A DNA stretch of 64,000 nucleotides from Gemmatimonadaceae bacterium (lineage in GTDB: Bacteria > Gemmatimonadota > Gemmatimonadetes > Gemmatimonadales > Gemmatimonadaceae). Location: contig DATNEW010000015.1 in the NCBI GenBank assembly GCA_035606695.1, positions 186,001 through 250,000 on the forward strand, given 5' to 3'. Below, piece after piece: positions 1 through 9,693 of this stretch. The position numbers were made by a program, and so were the translations under genes. The notes beneath the pieces are model-generated. The model was not told the DNA's origin. It worked only from the letters and a program-made list of their open reading frames with translations, and did not search any database. How positions within the stretch are numbered: the first letter of the stretch is position 1; every line of letters starts with the position of its first letter.

Positions 1-471
1 GGCCGCGACGATCTCGTGCGGCACGCGCAGTTGCAACGGCGGTTGGCGACGCCCATCTGTCTTGATGAATCGATCACCGACGTCGATCGCGCCGAGGACA
101 TGATTGCGTTGCAGGCAGGGCGCATCGTGAACATCAAGCCCGGGCGAGTCGGTGGCTTCGCGGTGTCCAAGGGCATTCACGACGTCTGTCAGCGTAGCGC
201 CGTTCCGGTCTGGTGCGGCGGCATGCTCGAGAGCGGCATTGGTCGCGCGCACAACGTGGCGCTGGCCTCGCTGCCGAACTTCAGCCTGCCCGGCGACCTT
301 TCGCCGAGCTCGCGCTATTGGGCGCGCGACATCGTGACGCCCGAGTGGACCATGGACGCCGACGGGATGGTGCACGTCCCACTCGACCGGCCTGGTATCG
401 GCGTCACGGTGAACCTCGACCGCGTCGATGACATCACGGTGCGGCGTGAAGTCCTCGAGCGTCGCCAGTGA
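1..471 (+). CDS. o-succinylbenzoate synthase / N-succinylamino acid racemase, C-terminal part (5' truncated by window edge)
   Basis: This is an enolase-superfamily enzyme whose reading frame is open from the first base of the window, so the N-terminal cap and first catalytic lysine lie outside. Visible family marks are CLDESI (metal-binding Glu), NIKPGRVGG (second catalytic Lys) and GGMLESGIGRAHN near the C-terminus. These are typical of the OSBS/NSAR branch. Its stop codon overlaps the GTG start of an M20 amidohydrolase (GTGA), so the two are probably co-translated. An NSAR beside an M20 hydrolase fits D-to-L conversion of N-acylated amino acids better than menaquinone synthesis. That assignment is inferred from context; the family itself does not separate the two activities. 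Confidence 0.85.
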   Translation, partial: GRDDLVRHAQLQRRLATPICLDESITDVDRAEDMIALQAGRIVNIKPGRVGGFAVSKGIHDVCQRSAVPVWCGGMLESGIGRAHNVALASLPNFSLPGDLSPSSRYWARDIVTPEWTMDADGMVHVPLDRPGIGVTVNLDRVDDITVRREVLERRQ

Positions 472-1634
472 TCGCCGAGGCACTGTCCCGGACGCTCGTG
501 TCGCTGCGCCGCGCCCTTCACGAGCATCCGGAGCTCGCGCTCGAGGAAGTGAAGACCGCCGAGACGCTGGAGCGAACGCTCCGCGACCTCGGCATCTCGG
601 ACATTCAGAGAATTGGAAAGACCGGAATCGTCGCGCGCGTGCGCGGGCGACGCTCGAGCGCCCCGCTCGTCGCCGTGCGCGGCGACATCGACGCGCTTCC
701 AATTCAGGAAGCCACCGGCTTGCCGTTTGCCTCGCGCGTGGCCGGTGTGATGCACGCTTGCGGACACGACGTGCACGCCGCGTGGGCGGTCGGCGCCGCC
801 GCCCTGTTGGTCGAGCAGCCGGCGGCCGGTGACGTGCTCGTGGTGCTTCAGCCGGCGGAAGAGACGGGAAAGGGTGCGCTCTCGATCATCGAGAGTGGCG
901 CGCTCGATGGTGTGCGAGCCATCTTCGGCGCGCACGTCGATCGGCGATTTCCTGTCGGCCAGGTCGTTGCCGACGAAGGCCCGCTGGCCGCGTCAGCCGA
1001 CATGTTCGAGATCGAGATTGTCGGCGCCGGCGCACACGCCGCGCGGCCGCACGAAGCGCGAGATCCGATCGTGGCCGCCGCGGCCGTCATCACCGCGCTG
1101 CAGTCGATCGTCGCACGGCGGCTGAATCCCGCGACACCCGGTGTGGTCACTGTAGCTACGATCCACGCCGGCACGGCGAACAACGTGATTCCGGATCGTG
1201 CCGTGATGGCCGGAACCGTCCGCGCCGTCGATCGGCAGTCGCGTTCGTTGATGCTCGACGAGCTGCGTCGCCTCACGATGTCGGTTGCATCCGGGTTTGG
1301 TGTCGAGGCGCGCGTCACGATCGACGAAGGGACGCCGCCGATCGTCAATCCGGCCGAGACAACGCGATGGGCCCGTGCCGCCGCGTCCGCTGTCGTCGGC
1401 AGCGCGAACGTGGTCCCGCTTGGATTCCTCAACATGGCCGCCGAGGACTTCGCGCATTACATGGAGCGCATTCCGGGCTGCTTTCTGCGGGTCGGCGCAC
1501 GCGAGCCCGGCGGCGACGTGATCGCGGCGCATTCGCCGCGCTTCTATGCGGCCGAGGAGAGCATCGGCGTGGGGGCCGCGGTGCTCGCGGAATGCGCGCG
1601 GACGGCCTCGCGCGAATTGGAATCAAACCCATGA
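468..1634 (+). CDS. M20D family amidohydrolase (hippurate hydrolase / N-acyl-amino acid deacylase type)
   Basis: This is a 388-aa cytoplasmic zinc or manganese amidohydrolase with no signal peptide. The N-terminus (LRRALHEHPELALEEVKTA) and the MHACGHDVHAAWAVGA metal-binding segment, about residues 100-115, are classical M20D features. Length matches the family. The GTG start overlaps the stop of the upstream racemase by four bases, which indicates translational coupling. The likely role is removing an acyl or succinyl group from L-amino acids produced by that racemase. The substrate is inferred only; related enzymes also act on hippurate, IAA conjugates or p-aminobenzoyl-glutamate. Confidence 0.85.
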   Translation: MIAEALSRTLVSLRRALHEHPELALEEVKTAETLERTLRDLGISDIQRIGKTGIVARVRGRRSSAPLVAVRGDIDALPIQEATGLPFASRVAGVMHACGHDVHAAWAVGAAALLVEQPAAGDVLVVLQPAEETGKGALSIIESGALDGVRAIFGAHVDRRFPVGQVVADEGPLAASADMFEIEIVGAGAHAARPHEARDPIVAAAAVITALQSIVARRLNPATPGVVTVATIHAGTANNVIPDRAVMAGTVRAVDRQSRSLMLDELRRLTMSVASGFGVEARVTIDEGTPPIVNPAETTRWARAAASAVVGSANVVPLGFLNMAAEDFAHYMERIPGCFLRVGAREPGGDVIAAHSPRFYAAEESIGVGAAVLAECARTASRELESNP

Positions 1635-1751
1635 CATTATTATCGTTGCCCGATCGGGGCGGGAACGTCCTTCAGGTGTCGATAATTACTACGGAACACA
1701 CCTAGTTTTCGGGGTAAGGCATTGGTCCTTCCTCCGCTCCAAACCCCGCCG

Positions 1752-4037
1752 ATGTCTCCTCGCTTGACCCTTCGCCAGTATGCGCTGGTGCTCACCACGC
1801 TCGCGCTTGCCGCGTGCGGCGGTACTGAGCCTGTTGCGCCGTCGAATGCGCCGCCCGCGCGCTTGAACGCTGTTACCGATCTGAGCCGCACCGCGGCCGT
1901 CGGCACGGTGATTCCCAACGCGATTGTCGTTACGGTGACGGATTCATCGGGGCGTGCGGTGCAGGGCGTCGCCGTCGCGTTCGCCGTAACGGCGGGGAAC
2001 GGCTCGACGAGCCCGCGCATCGCGACGACCGACGTACACGGCCAGGCGACTGCCAGCTGGACACTCGGCACAATCGTCGGCGCGAACGAAGTGACTGCGT
2101 CCGTTACAGGGGTTGCCTCGCCAATCAAGTTCACGGCGACCGGCACCGCCGGACCCGTGACCACGATCTCGTTGTCGACTCAGAACGCTCGCTTGCTCGC
2201 GAATGTCGACACGCTTCGGCTGTCCGCGAAAGCGCTCGATGCATTCGGCAACGTCACGTCGCCTGCGCCGACGTTCACCGTGCGCGACGTGTCGCTCGTG
2301 TCGATCGATGCGGGTGGTCTGGTGCACGCGCTCAAGCGCGGCTCGGGTACCTACATCGTCGCGACGGCGGGCAACAAATCGGACAGCACGCTCGTGACCG
2401 TGCTCGCGCCGGGACAGTCGGCGTGTACCGCGGCCGCCACGCCCGTTTCCATGGCCGTTGGCCAGGTGCTGACCGACGTCTCGCCCAGCGGCGTCTGCGT
2501 TCACGCAGATAGTCCGAACGCCGAGTATGCGTTGGTGCCGTTCTTCGATGCCGCGCAGCCGAGCAGCGTGACCACGGTCGAAGTGCATCCATTTGGAATT
2601 GCGCCGCTGCCCGTGAGCGCGGCGGCGCTGCGTCGCCCCGTCGCGCCAAGCGCGACATCCGACTGGCCGCAGCCGGACGAACAGTTCGAGGCGGCTCTTC
2701 GCGAGCGCGAGCGTGTTGAATCAGCCAAGCGGCCGTTCGTCGCACGACGCGCGATGTCCGCGAATCGGAACCTCGTTGGCGCTTCGGCGCCGACCACGGT
2801 GCCCGCGGTCGGCGACATCATGAAGCTCAACGCGAACGCGGTCGATTTCTGCACCAATCCCGACTTCCGGATCGGTCGCGTGATGGCCGTGACCAACAAG
2901 GCGATCATCGTCGCGGACACGGCGAATCCGCCCGGTGGCTTCACGGTCGATGAGTTCAAGTCGATCGGCGCCACGTTCGATTCGCAGATCAATCCAATCG
3001 ATAGTGCGGCGTTCGGCAACGTGACCGACATCGACAACAACGGCCACGTGATTCTGTTCTTCACACGCGCCGTGAACGAGCTCACGCCGCAAGGCTCGCC
3101 GAGCGGTGTGTTCCTGGGTTTCTACTATCGCCGCGATCTGTATCCCAGGACCGGATCGGCCGATGGCGACTGCCCCGGCAGCAACCAGGCTGAGATGTTC
3201 TATCTCATCGTGCCGGATACCGGCGCCCTGATCAACGGGAATCGCCGCACGAAACAGCAGGTCGTCGTGTGGACGAACGGCACGGTCGCGCACGAGTATC
3301 AGCATCTCATCAACGCCGCGGGCCGCATGTATGGTCCGAACCCGAACGGCGTCTTCGAGGAGAAGTGGCTCGATGAAGGGCTGGCGCACATCGCCGAAGA
3401 CCTGAACTTCTGGGCCGCCTCGGGGATGAAGCCGCGCACGAACGCGGACGTGAGCCTGTTCAACGATCCTCACATCTCCGACGCGTACGGCACGTACGCG
3501 AACAACAACATGCTGCGCTACGCGAGGTATCTCGCGAACACGGCCACGCAGGCGCCGCTCGGTAGCGACGCGAACGACGACGACCTGCAGACGCGTGGCG
3601 CGATCTGGAGCCTGCTGCGCTACCTCGCCGATCAGAAGTTCGGGGCGTCGGAGAACACGTTGTGGAACGCGCTCGCGAATTCGCGCACCGCCGGGATGGC
3701 GAATCTAGCCGCCGCACTCGGCACGGCGCCCAATTCGATGATTCGCGACTGGGCGATCTCCGTCTTGATGGACGACAATGCGCCGGGCGTCGATCCGCGC
3801 TTCACGCAGCCCAGTTGGAATTCACGAAGCATCATCTCGGCTGGTGGTCTTGCGTATCCGCTCGTGACGCGCACGCTCAGCGACGGCGTCACGGGAACGA
3901 TGACCCTGGACGGCGACGGCGTTACGTACCTGCGCTTCTCCGTGCCCAATGGGCAGGACGCATTGTTCACGGTGACGTCGTCCAACGGCCAGCCGTTAGC
4001 GGCAGGCGTCAGGCTGGCGGTCGTGCGTACCAAGTAG
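1752..4037 (+). CDS. lipoprotein with Ig-like (Big-1) domains and a gluzincin-type metallopeptidase domain
   Basis: This is a 761-aa exported protein. The ATG chosen here gives a short basic N-terminus and a lipobox (TLALAACGG) at about residues 12-20; the upstream in-frame codons add nothing recognisable. Residues of about 40-200 resemble invasin/Big-1 Ig repeats (VPVAVAFAVTAGNGS-like strands, 'GQATASWTLGT'). The C-terminal half holds HEYQH at about residues 514-518, followed about 30 residues later by EKWLDEGLAHIAED, the arrangement of M30/hyicolysin-like zinc peptidases. It is probably a surface-anchored protease. The exact substrate is not predictable. No operon partner is evident, although an FKBP lipoprotein follows 63 bases downstream. 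Confidence 0.75.
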   Translation: MSPRLTLRQYALVLTTLALAACGGTEPVAPSNAPPARLNAVTDLSRTAAVGTVIPNAIVVTVTDSSGRAVQGVAVAFAVTAGNGSTSPRIATTDVHGQATASWTLGTIVGANEVTASVTGVASPIKFTATGTAGPVTTISLSTQNARLLANVDTLRLSAKALDAFGNVTSPAPTFTVRDVSLVSIDAGGLVHALKRGSGTYIVATAGNKSDSTLVTVLAPGQSACTAAATPVSMAVGQVLTDVSPSGVCVHADSPNAEYALVPFFDAAQPSSVTTVEVHPFGIAPLPVSAAALRRPVAPSATSDWPQPDEQFEAALRERERVESAKRPFVARRAMSANRNLVGASAPTTVPAVGDIMKLNANAVDFCTNPDFRIGRVMAVTNKAIIVADTANPPGGFTVDEFKSIGATFDSQINPIDSAAFGNVTDIDNNGHVILFFTRAVNELTPQGSPSGVFLGFYYRRDLYPRTGSADGDCPGSNQAEMFYLIVPDTGALINGNRRTKQQVVVWTNGTVAHEYQHLINAAGRMYGPNPNGVFEEKWLDEGLAHIAEDLNFWAASGMKPRTNADVSLFNDPHISDAYGTYANNNMLRYARYLANTATQAPLGSDANDDDLQTRGAIWSLLRYLADQKFGASENTLWNALANSRTAGMANLAAALGTAPNSMIRDWAISVLMDDNAPGVDPRFTQPSWNSRSIISAGGLAYPLVTRTLSDGVTGTMTLDGDGVTYLRFSVPNGQDALFTVTSSNGQPLAAGVRLAVVRTK

Positions 4038-4100
4038 GTGGCCGCGGACGGTTGGGTGTCGTAAATTCAACCGCGCCATTCACCATCCTTGCCATAGGTC

Positions 4101-4565
4101 ATGAGAAAATTCCTGCTTCTGCTCGGGTGTGTTTCCCTCGCCGGCTGCCTCGGCGGCGACACCACCGGTGTGAACGGCACGCCGAGCGATCCGACGACGG
4201 AGTCGTTCGCGCCCGCATTGGGCGTGAACATCTCGCAGATGACGAAGGTGGCGGTCGGCAGTGAGTTCGTGTACTACAAGGATTTGGCGGTGGGCACTGG
4301 CACGTTGCTGTCCTCTCCGGTGACCGTCGTGATCACCTACGCCGGCTACCTGACGAACGGCGCCCTCTTCGACGGCGCGCAAGGCGTCGCGATTCCGCTT
4401 GCCGGTTCCGTCCCGGGCTTTCAAACGGGCATGCTCGGTATGAAAGAGGGCGGTGAGCGGTTGATCGTGATTCCGTCGGACCTTGGATACGGCAGCACGC
4501 AGGTTTCACGCATCCCGCCCAACTCCACGCTCGTGTTCGACGTGAGGCTGGAGCAGATACCGTAA
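4101..4565 (+). CDS. FKBP-type peptidyl-prolyl cis-trans isomerase, lipoprotein
   Basis: This is a 154-aa protein with a lipobox (VSLAGCLGG) at about residues 12-20, so it is likely tethered in the periplasm. One FKBP domain fills residues of about 55-154. The strand-loop motifs [44 protein letters not shown] and [16 protein letters not shown] are those of small FkpA-like isomerases. It probably assists folding of exported proteins such as the metallopeptidase just upstream; that link is inferred from position only. Confidence 0.9.
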   Translation: MRKFLLLLGCVSLAGCLGGDTTGVNGTPSDPTTESFAPALGVNISQMTKVAVGSEFVYYKDLAVGTGTLLSSPVTVVITYAGYLTNGALFDGAQGVAIPLAGSVPGFQTGMLGMKEGGERLIVIPSDLGYGSTQVSRIPPNSTLVFDVRLEQIP

Positions 4566-4714
4566 CGACCGCGCTCTGGCAACCGACCGCCGCGCAGATC
4601 GAGCGCGCGAACCTCACGCGCTTCATCGCGCACGTTCGCGCGCGCGGCGGCGAGCGCACGGCGCACATCGCAGACTACGACGCGCTCTACGAGTGGTCGA
4701 TCAGGGATCTCGAA

Positions 4715-6598
4715 TTGTTCTGGTCCGAGGTGCGCCGCTTCTGTGGGGTCGTGCAAGGACCAGCTGACCCGGGCGTCGCGTGCGAGCGCGTGCTCATCGG
4801 CCGCGATCGCGTCGCGCCGCCGGACCCGGTGCTCGGCCCCACTTGGTTCGTGGGATCACGTCTCAACTTCGCCGAGAACCTCCTTCGCTTCGATGACGAC
4901 CGCGAAGCGATCGTATTCTGGAACGAGCGTGGAGCGCAGCGACGCCTGACGTATCGCGAGTTGCGCGGCGAAGTAGAGCGTGTCGCCGCGGCGCTTCGCG
5001 CGATGGGCGTCACCGTCGGCGATCGCGTTGCGGGCTTCATGCCCAATCTTCCCGAGACGGTCATCGCGATGCTCGCGACGACCAGCATCGGCGCCATCTG
5101 GTCGTCATGCTCGCCGGATTTCGGCGTCAGCGGCGTGTTGGACCGCTTCGGTCAGATCCAACCGCGCGTGCTGTTCTGCGCCGACGGATATCTCTACGGC
5201 GGCCGTGAGATCGACTGTCTTTCGCGCGTGCGTGAGATCGCCGAGCGAATCCCCGAGATCGAGCGCGTCGTCGTCGTTCCGTACATGAATCCATCGCCCG
5301 GGGTCTCGCCGATTCGCGCCGCGCAGTCCTGGAATGATTTCGCACCAATCGCCCATCGCCCAACGCCCATCGCCCAGCGCGACACGCCCATCGCCCAGCG
5401 CTTCGAACACCTCCCGTTCAACCACCCGATCTACATCATGTACTCGTCCGGCACGACGGGGCTTCCGAAGTGCATGGTCCACGGCGCCGGCGGTACGCTG
5501 TTGCAACATCTCAAAGAGCTCGTGCTGCACACGGATCTCACGCGCGACGATCGCATTTTCTACTTCACGACGTGCGGTTGGATGATGTGGAACTGGCTCG
5601 TGTCGAGCCTCGCTGTCGGCGCGGCGGTGATCCTGTACGACGGCGCTCCGCTGCTTCGGCACAGGCCCATTCTGTGGGACATGGCGGAAGCGGAACGCAT
5701 CACCGTCTTCGGAACGAGCGCCAAGTGGATTGCCCTGGCCGAGAAGGAAGGCTTGCGCCCTGTCGAGTCGCATGACTTGAGCGCGTTGAAAGCGATCCTG
5801 TCGACGGGCAGCCCGCTCGCCGCGCACAGCTTTGATTACGTGTACGAGCACGTGAAACCGGACGTGCGGCTGAGCAGCATCAGCGGCGGCACCGACATCG
5901 TCTCGTGCTTCGCACTCGGCAATCCGATCGCGCCGGTATATCGCGGCGAATTGCAGACGCGCGGACTCGGCATGAAGGTCGAAGTGTTCGACGAACGTGG
6001 AAATTCAGTCGTTGGCCGGCAAGGCGAGCTCGTTTGCACGGCGCCGTTTCCCAGTATGCCGATCGCGTTCTGGAACGATCCGGATGGCGCCAAGTATCGC
6101 GCCGCGTACTTCGAACAATATCCGAATACGTGGCGTCACGGCGACTGGGCAGAGGTGACCGCGCGCGGCGGGATGATCATCTACGGTCGCAGCGACGCGA
6201 CGCTCAATCCGGGCGGCGTGCGCATCGGGACCGCCGAGATCTATCGGCAGGTCGAGCAACTGCCCGAGATCGTCGAGAGTCTCGTGATCGGACAGGATGT
6301 CGCCGGCGCGAGCGGCACTGACGTTCGCATCGTGTTGTTCGTGCGACTCGTCGATGGCGCCGTGCTCGACGACGCGCTCAAGGAACGCATTCGTGTGCGC
6401 ATTCGCGCGAACGCGAGCCCGCATCACGTACCGAAGAAGATCATCCAGGTCGCCGACATCCCGCGCACGATCAGCGGGAAGATCACGGAGCTCGCGGTGC
6501 GCGACGTCGTGCATGGGCGATCGGTGAAGAACGCCGACGCGCTCGCGAATCCTCAGGCGTTGGAATTGTTTCGGAATCTTCCCGAGCTGGCAACCTGA
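4715..6598 (+). CDS. acetoacetyl-CoA synthetase (acetoacetate-CoA ligase)
   Basis: This ANL-superfamily enzyme joins acetoacetate to CoA using ATP. The motifs [18 protein letters not shown] (P-loop), the HGDWAEV segment, [20 protein letters not shown] and [16 protein letters not shown] (C-terminal catalytic Lys) match AacS. The first standard start codon in frame is a TTG at 4715, but family-like sequence ([15 protein letters not shown] onward) continues upstream in the same frame to about 4568 with no ATG, GTG or TTG. The real N-terminus is therefore probably about 49 residues longer. Residues of about 208-228 ([19 protein letters not shown]) are an in-frame tandem-repeat insertion not expected in the family. 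It could activate acetoacetate released by the neighbouring homogentisate pathway. Confidence 0.88.
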   Translation: MFWSEVRRFCGVVQGPADPGVACERVLIGRDRVAPPDPVLGPTWFVGSRLNFAENLLRFDDDREAIVFWNERGAQRRLTYRELRGEVERVAAALRAMGVTVGDRVAGFMPNLPETVIAMLATTSIGAIWSSCSPDFGVSGVLDRFGQIQPRVLFCADGYLYGGREIDCLSRVREIAERIPEIERVVVVPYMNPSPGVSPIRAAQSWNDFAPIAHRPTPIAQRDTPIAQRFEHLPFNHPIYIMYSSGTTGLPKCMVHGAGGTLLQHLKELVLHTDLTRDDRIFYFTTCGWMMWNWLVSSLAVGAAVILYDGAPLLRHRPILWDMAEAERITVFGTSAKWIALAEKEGLRPVESHDLSALKAILSTGSPLAAHSFDYVYEHVKPDVRLSSISGGTDIVSCFALGNPIAPVYRGELQTRGLGMKVEVFDERGNSVVGRQGELVCTAPFPSMPIAFWNDPDGAKYRAAYFEQYPNTWRHGDWAEVTARGGMIIYGRSDATLNPGGVRIGTAEIYRQVEQLPEIVESLVIGQDVAGASGTDVRIVLFVRLVDGAVLDDALKERIRVRIRANASPHHVPKKIIQVADIPRTISGKITELAVRDVVHGRSVKNADALANPQALELFRNLPELAT

Positions 6599-6607
6599 CG
6601 ACTCGGA

Positions 6608-8311
6608 TCAGATTCGCGGGAACTGCTTCGGGCGCGCGACGTCGATCGATTCGCGCACCTGTTCGGCGAGTCGCTCGGCAAGCCGTCGGAGCTTCTCTTC
6701 GCGATTCCCTTTGTGTGAGCGAAAGATGAGCCGGCTGCCGACATAGCCGGTGAGGGCCGTGGCTGCCCACCCGAAGACGAACAGCGGTGTGCCGTTGTGC
6801 GCGGCGACTCCAATCCACACCGGCATCGACGCGCCCCCGACGCCGCCCGCCACACCGCCGAAAATGCCGCTCGCTGCAGCGACGAGACTTTCGCTAATCC
6901 GAATGCGTGTCTTCCCGTTGCGCGGGACAACGGAAACGTTCGTCGTGCCTTTTCGCGGGTTGCTTTGCCACGACAACGACCGCCCGACGATCGTCAATTC
7001 ACCAGCTTCGCCCGCGGCACTGCGCACGATCTCGACCAGCAAGTCGAAATCGTCGATCGGCACTTCGCCCTCGACGACCATCTCGATGTCGATACGCGTC
7101 GGCGACCCGAGGAACGCGCCGGCGGGCGGTGAATTGTCGACGAGTTTTCCGGCCGTGCCAGGAGCGGCGGCGCCAATCCCATGCTCGAGCAACGCTCGAT
7201 CGACGTACTTCGCCGGAATGCCCGCTTCTACCGCCGCGTCGCGAAGGTCCGCCGGCTTGTGGCCCGACGTGCGCGACAGATCGAGCTCTGAGGAACGCAT
7301 TCGGATGGGCGTCGACTCGCGCGGCACCATGCCCGTCACTGCCTGAAGATCGGCGGCGCGCGCGAGAATGTCGTGCGCCTGCGTGTCCGACAGCAGTGGC
7401 GTGGCAGTCGCCGGCGCCGACGCGTCGACTTCGCTCATGACGCGCTGCACTTCGGCGTTCGCGCCCGTGAGTGCGGCGCTGAGCTCGGCGCAGGTCTGAA
7501 AGCGCCACGCTGGATCTTTCGCGAGACATTGATCGACGATGTCGGCGAGCGCACGCGGCGTTCGTGGCGCGACCACGTGGACAGGCGGCGCCGATTTGTT
7601 GACGTGCGCGATCAGGACGGCCGACGCCAGCGGTGCCTCGAATGGAAAGCGCCCCGTCAACGCGAAGAAGCCGACGACGCCGAGCGAATAGATGTCGCTT
7701 CGCGCGTCGATCGCGTCGCCCGAGACTTGCTCGGGGCTCAAGTAGTAGACGGTGCCGAGGATCTGGCCGGTCGCGGTGAGCGGCGCCGCCTCGGCCAGCC
7801 GTGCGATGCCGAAATCCGTCACGAGTGCGCGCCCGCTCACGCGATCGATCAGAATGTTCTCGGCCTTCACGTCGCGATGGATCACGCTGTGCTCGTGCGC
7901 GTACGACAGCGCATCGGCGACGTCGCGCAATGTGCGCACCGCGTCGCGTGGATCGAGCGGACCGCGATCGCGCACGCGCTGCGCGAGCGATTCACCTTCG
8001 ACGTAGCCCATCACGAAGAAGACCTGGCCGTCGATCTCGTCCGCGCGATGGATGGGAACGATGTTCGGATGCGAGAGCGACGCCGCGGTGCGCGCCTCGC
8101 GAAGAAAACGCTCGCGCACCACCGAGTCGCTGGCGAGATGCATCGGCAGCGTTTTGATCGCGACGCGCCGATCGAGCCGCAAGTCGCGCGCGAGATACAC
8201 GATGCCCATGCCGCCGCGCCCGATCTCACACTCGAGCTCGTATTGGCCGGCGAGCGTCGTCGCGAAGCGGCGAAACTCCGCGGTCTGTTCGGCGGGAAGC
8301 GATGAACTCAC
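6608..8311 (-). CDS. membrane-anchored serine/threonine protein kinase
   Basis: A PknB-like kinase domain occupies residues of about 15-280. It has a glycine loop (IGRGGMGIVYLARD), VAIKTL with the ATP-binding Lys, HRDVKAENILI with the catalytic Asp, DFGIARL, and GTVYYLSPEQ with DARSDIYSLGVV. A long linker follows, then two hydrophobic segments near residues 490-550 (FGGVAGGVGGASMPVWIG; FVFGWAATALTGYVGS), so the kinase may be held in the membrane. The GTG start used here follows a GGGAGG. An upstream in-frame ATG at 8380 would add 23 residues without homology. It is convergent with the acetoacetyl-CoA synthetase gene and divergent from hppD. Its targets are unknown. Confidence 0.9.
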   Translation of the reverse strand: MSSSLPAEQTAEFRRFATTLAGQYELECEIGRGGMGIVYLARDLRLDRRVAIKTLPMHLASDSVVRERFLREARTAASLSHPNIVPIHRADEIDGQVFFVMGYVEGESLAQRVRDRGPLDPRDAVRTLRDVADALSYAHEHSVIHRDVKAENILIDRVSGRALVTDFGIARLAEAAPLTATGQILGTVYYLSPEQVSGDAIDARSDIYSLGVVGFFALTGRFPFEAPLASAVLIAHVNKSAPPVHVVAPRTPRALADIVDQCLAKDPAWRFQTCAELSAALTGANAEVQRVMSEVDASAPATATPLLSDTQAHDILARAADLQAVTGMVPRESTPIRMRSSELDLSRTSGHKPADLRDAAVEAGIPAKYVDRALLEHGIGAAAPGTAGKLVDNSPPAGAFLGSPTRIDIEMVVEGEVPIDDFDLLVEIVRSAAGEAGELTIVGRSLSWQSNPRKGTTNVSVVPRNGKTRIRISESLVAAASGIFGGVAGGVGGASMPVWIGVAAHNGTPLFVFGWAATALTGYVGSRLIFRSHKGNREEKLRRLAERLAEQVRESIDVARPKQFPRI

Positions 8312-8428
8312 GCAGTATACATTATCCTCCCGACGGCCTTCGCGGAGCCCCTTCACCTGACCTTGCTCCGTCCCTACCATTTCGAGAGGGAATCACCGCC
8401 TATCAGCGTTATCAGCCGGGAGTGCACG

Positions 8429-9553
8429 ATGGCCACGCAGACCATGCCCGTTAACGCGGAAGCGCACGACGTCTTTCCGATCAACGGCACCGATTACGTG
8501 GAGTTCTGGGTGGGCAACGCGAAACAGGCGGCCCACTTCTACCAGAGCGCCTTCGGCTTTCAACTCGTCGGCTATCGTGGACCGGAAACCGGCTCTCGCG
8601 ATCGCGCGAGCTACGTGCTGGTGCAGAACAAGATCCGTCTGGTCGTCACGACGGCGTTGGCCCCGCAGGGGGTCGTCGCCGAGCATGTGGCGAAGCATGG
8701 TGACGGCGTGCGCGACATCGCCATGTGGGTGGACGACGCGCGCGACGCCTACGCGAAAGCCGTCGAGCGCGGCGCCGAATCGGTGCACGAGCCCAAGGTA
8801 TTGCGCGACGACAACGGCGAGATCGTGATTGCCGCGATCAAGACGTATGGCGACACGATCCATTCGCTCGTCGAACGCCGGAACTATCACGGCTTCTTCC
8901 TGCCCGGCTTCGTCAAACGCGAGACGCACCACCAATCAGAGCCCGTGGGTCTCAAGTGGGTCGACCACATCGTCGGCAACGTCGAGCTCGGAAAGATGAA
9001 CTCGTGGGTCGAGTTCTATTCGCGCGTGATGGGCTTCCGCAATCTGATCACGTTCGACGACAACGACATCAACACCGAGTACAGCTCGCTGATGTCGAAG
9101 GTGATGTCCAACGGCAACGAACGCATCAAGTTTCCGATCAACGAGCCCGCGGTCGGGAAGAAGAAGTCGCAGATCGAGGAATACCTGGACTATTACGGCG
9201 GCCCGGGCGTGCAGCATCTCGCGCTCGAGACGGACGACATCGTGCACACGGTCAAGACGCTGCGCGATCGCGGTGTCGAGTTCATGAAGGCGCCGACCAC
9301 GTATTACCAGGATTTGCAGGAACGAGTCGGCAAGATCGACGAGGACATTCACGAGCTCGAATCGCTCGGCATTCTCGTTGATCGCGATCCCGACGGCTAC
9401 CTGCTGCAGATCTTCACGCGCAACGTGCAGGATCGGCCGACGGTGTTCTTCGAGATCATTCAGCGCAAGGGTGCGCGCGGCTTCGGCAAGGGCAACTTCA
9501 AGGCGTTGTTCGAGGCGATCGAGCGGGAGCAGGAACTGCGGGGGAACCTGTGA
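8429..9553 (+). CDS. hppD: 4-hydroxyphenylpyruvate dioxygenase
   Basis: This 374-aa Fe(II) enzyme converts 4-hydroxyphenylpyruvate to homogentisate in tyrosine catabolism. Two vicinal-oxygen-chelate repeats are visible. The iron ligands are likely His in KWVDHIVGN, His in GPGVQHLALETDD and Glu in VFFEIIQRKGARGFGKGNF, the last being the classic C-terminal signature. The ATG is preceded by GGGAG. The next gene, hmgA, acts on its product. The 140-base gap between them holds a family-1 inverted repeat, so the two may still be co-transcribed. Confidence 0.96.
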   Translation: MATQTMPVNAEAHDVFPINGTDYVEFWVGNAKQAAHFYQSAFGFQLVGYRGPETGSRDRASYVLVQNKIRLVVTTALAPQGVVAEHVAKHGDGVRDIAMWVDDARDAYAKAVERGAESVHEPKVLRDDNGEIVIAAIKTYGDTIHSLVERRNYHGFFLPGFVKRETHHQSEPVGLKWVDHIVGNVELGKMNSWVEFYSRVMGFRNLITFDDNDINTEYSSLMSKVMSNGNERIKFPINEPAVGKKKSQIEEYLDYYGGPGVQHLALETDDIVHTVKTLRDRGVEFMKAPTTYYQDLQERVGKIDEDIHELESLGILVDRDPDGYLLQIFTRNVQDRPTVFFEIIQRKGARGFGKGNFKALFEAIEREQELRGNL

Positions 9554-9558
9554 GCGCC

Positions 9559-9687
9559 GTCATCCTCGCGAGCGACGAGTCCCCCGTCATCCTCGCGAGC
9601 CGCGAAGCGGCGAGTCGAGGATCTGCTTCTTACAACGCCGTTCCCACAAGCAGACCCTCGACTCGCTGCGCTCGCGAGGGTGACGAC
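9559..9687. repeat. family-1 inverted repeat between hppD and hmgA
   Basis: A left arm starting GTCATCCTCGCGAGC and running to GAGGATCTGCTT (9586-9628) is mirrored by a right arm from AAGCAGACCCTCGACTCGC to CGCGAGGGTGAC (9648-9684). They are separated by about 20 bases. A partial extra left arm precedes at 9559. The right arm ends a few bases before the hmgA ATG, so it forms the leader of that gene and its GAGGG may act as a distant ribosome-binding site. Confidence 0.8.
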
Positions 9688-9693
9688 AACTAA

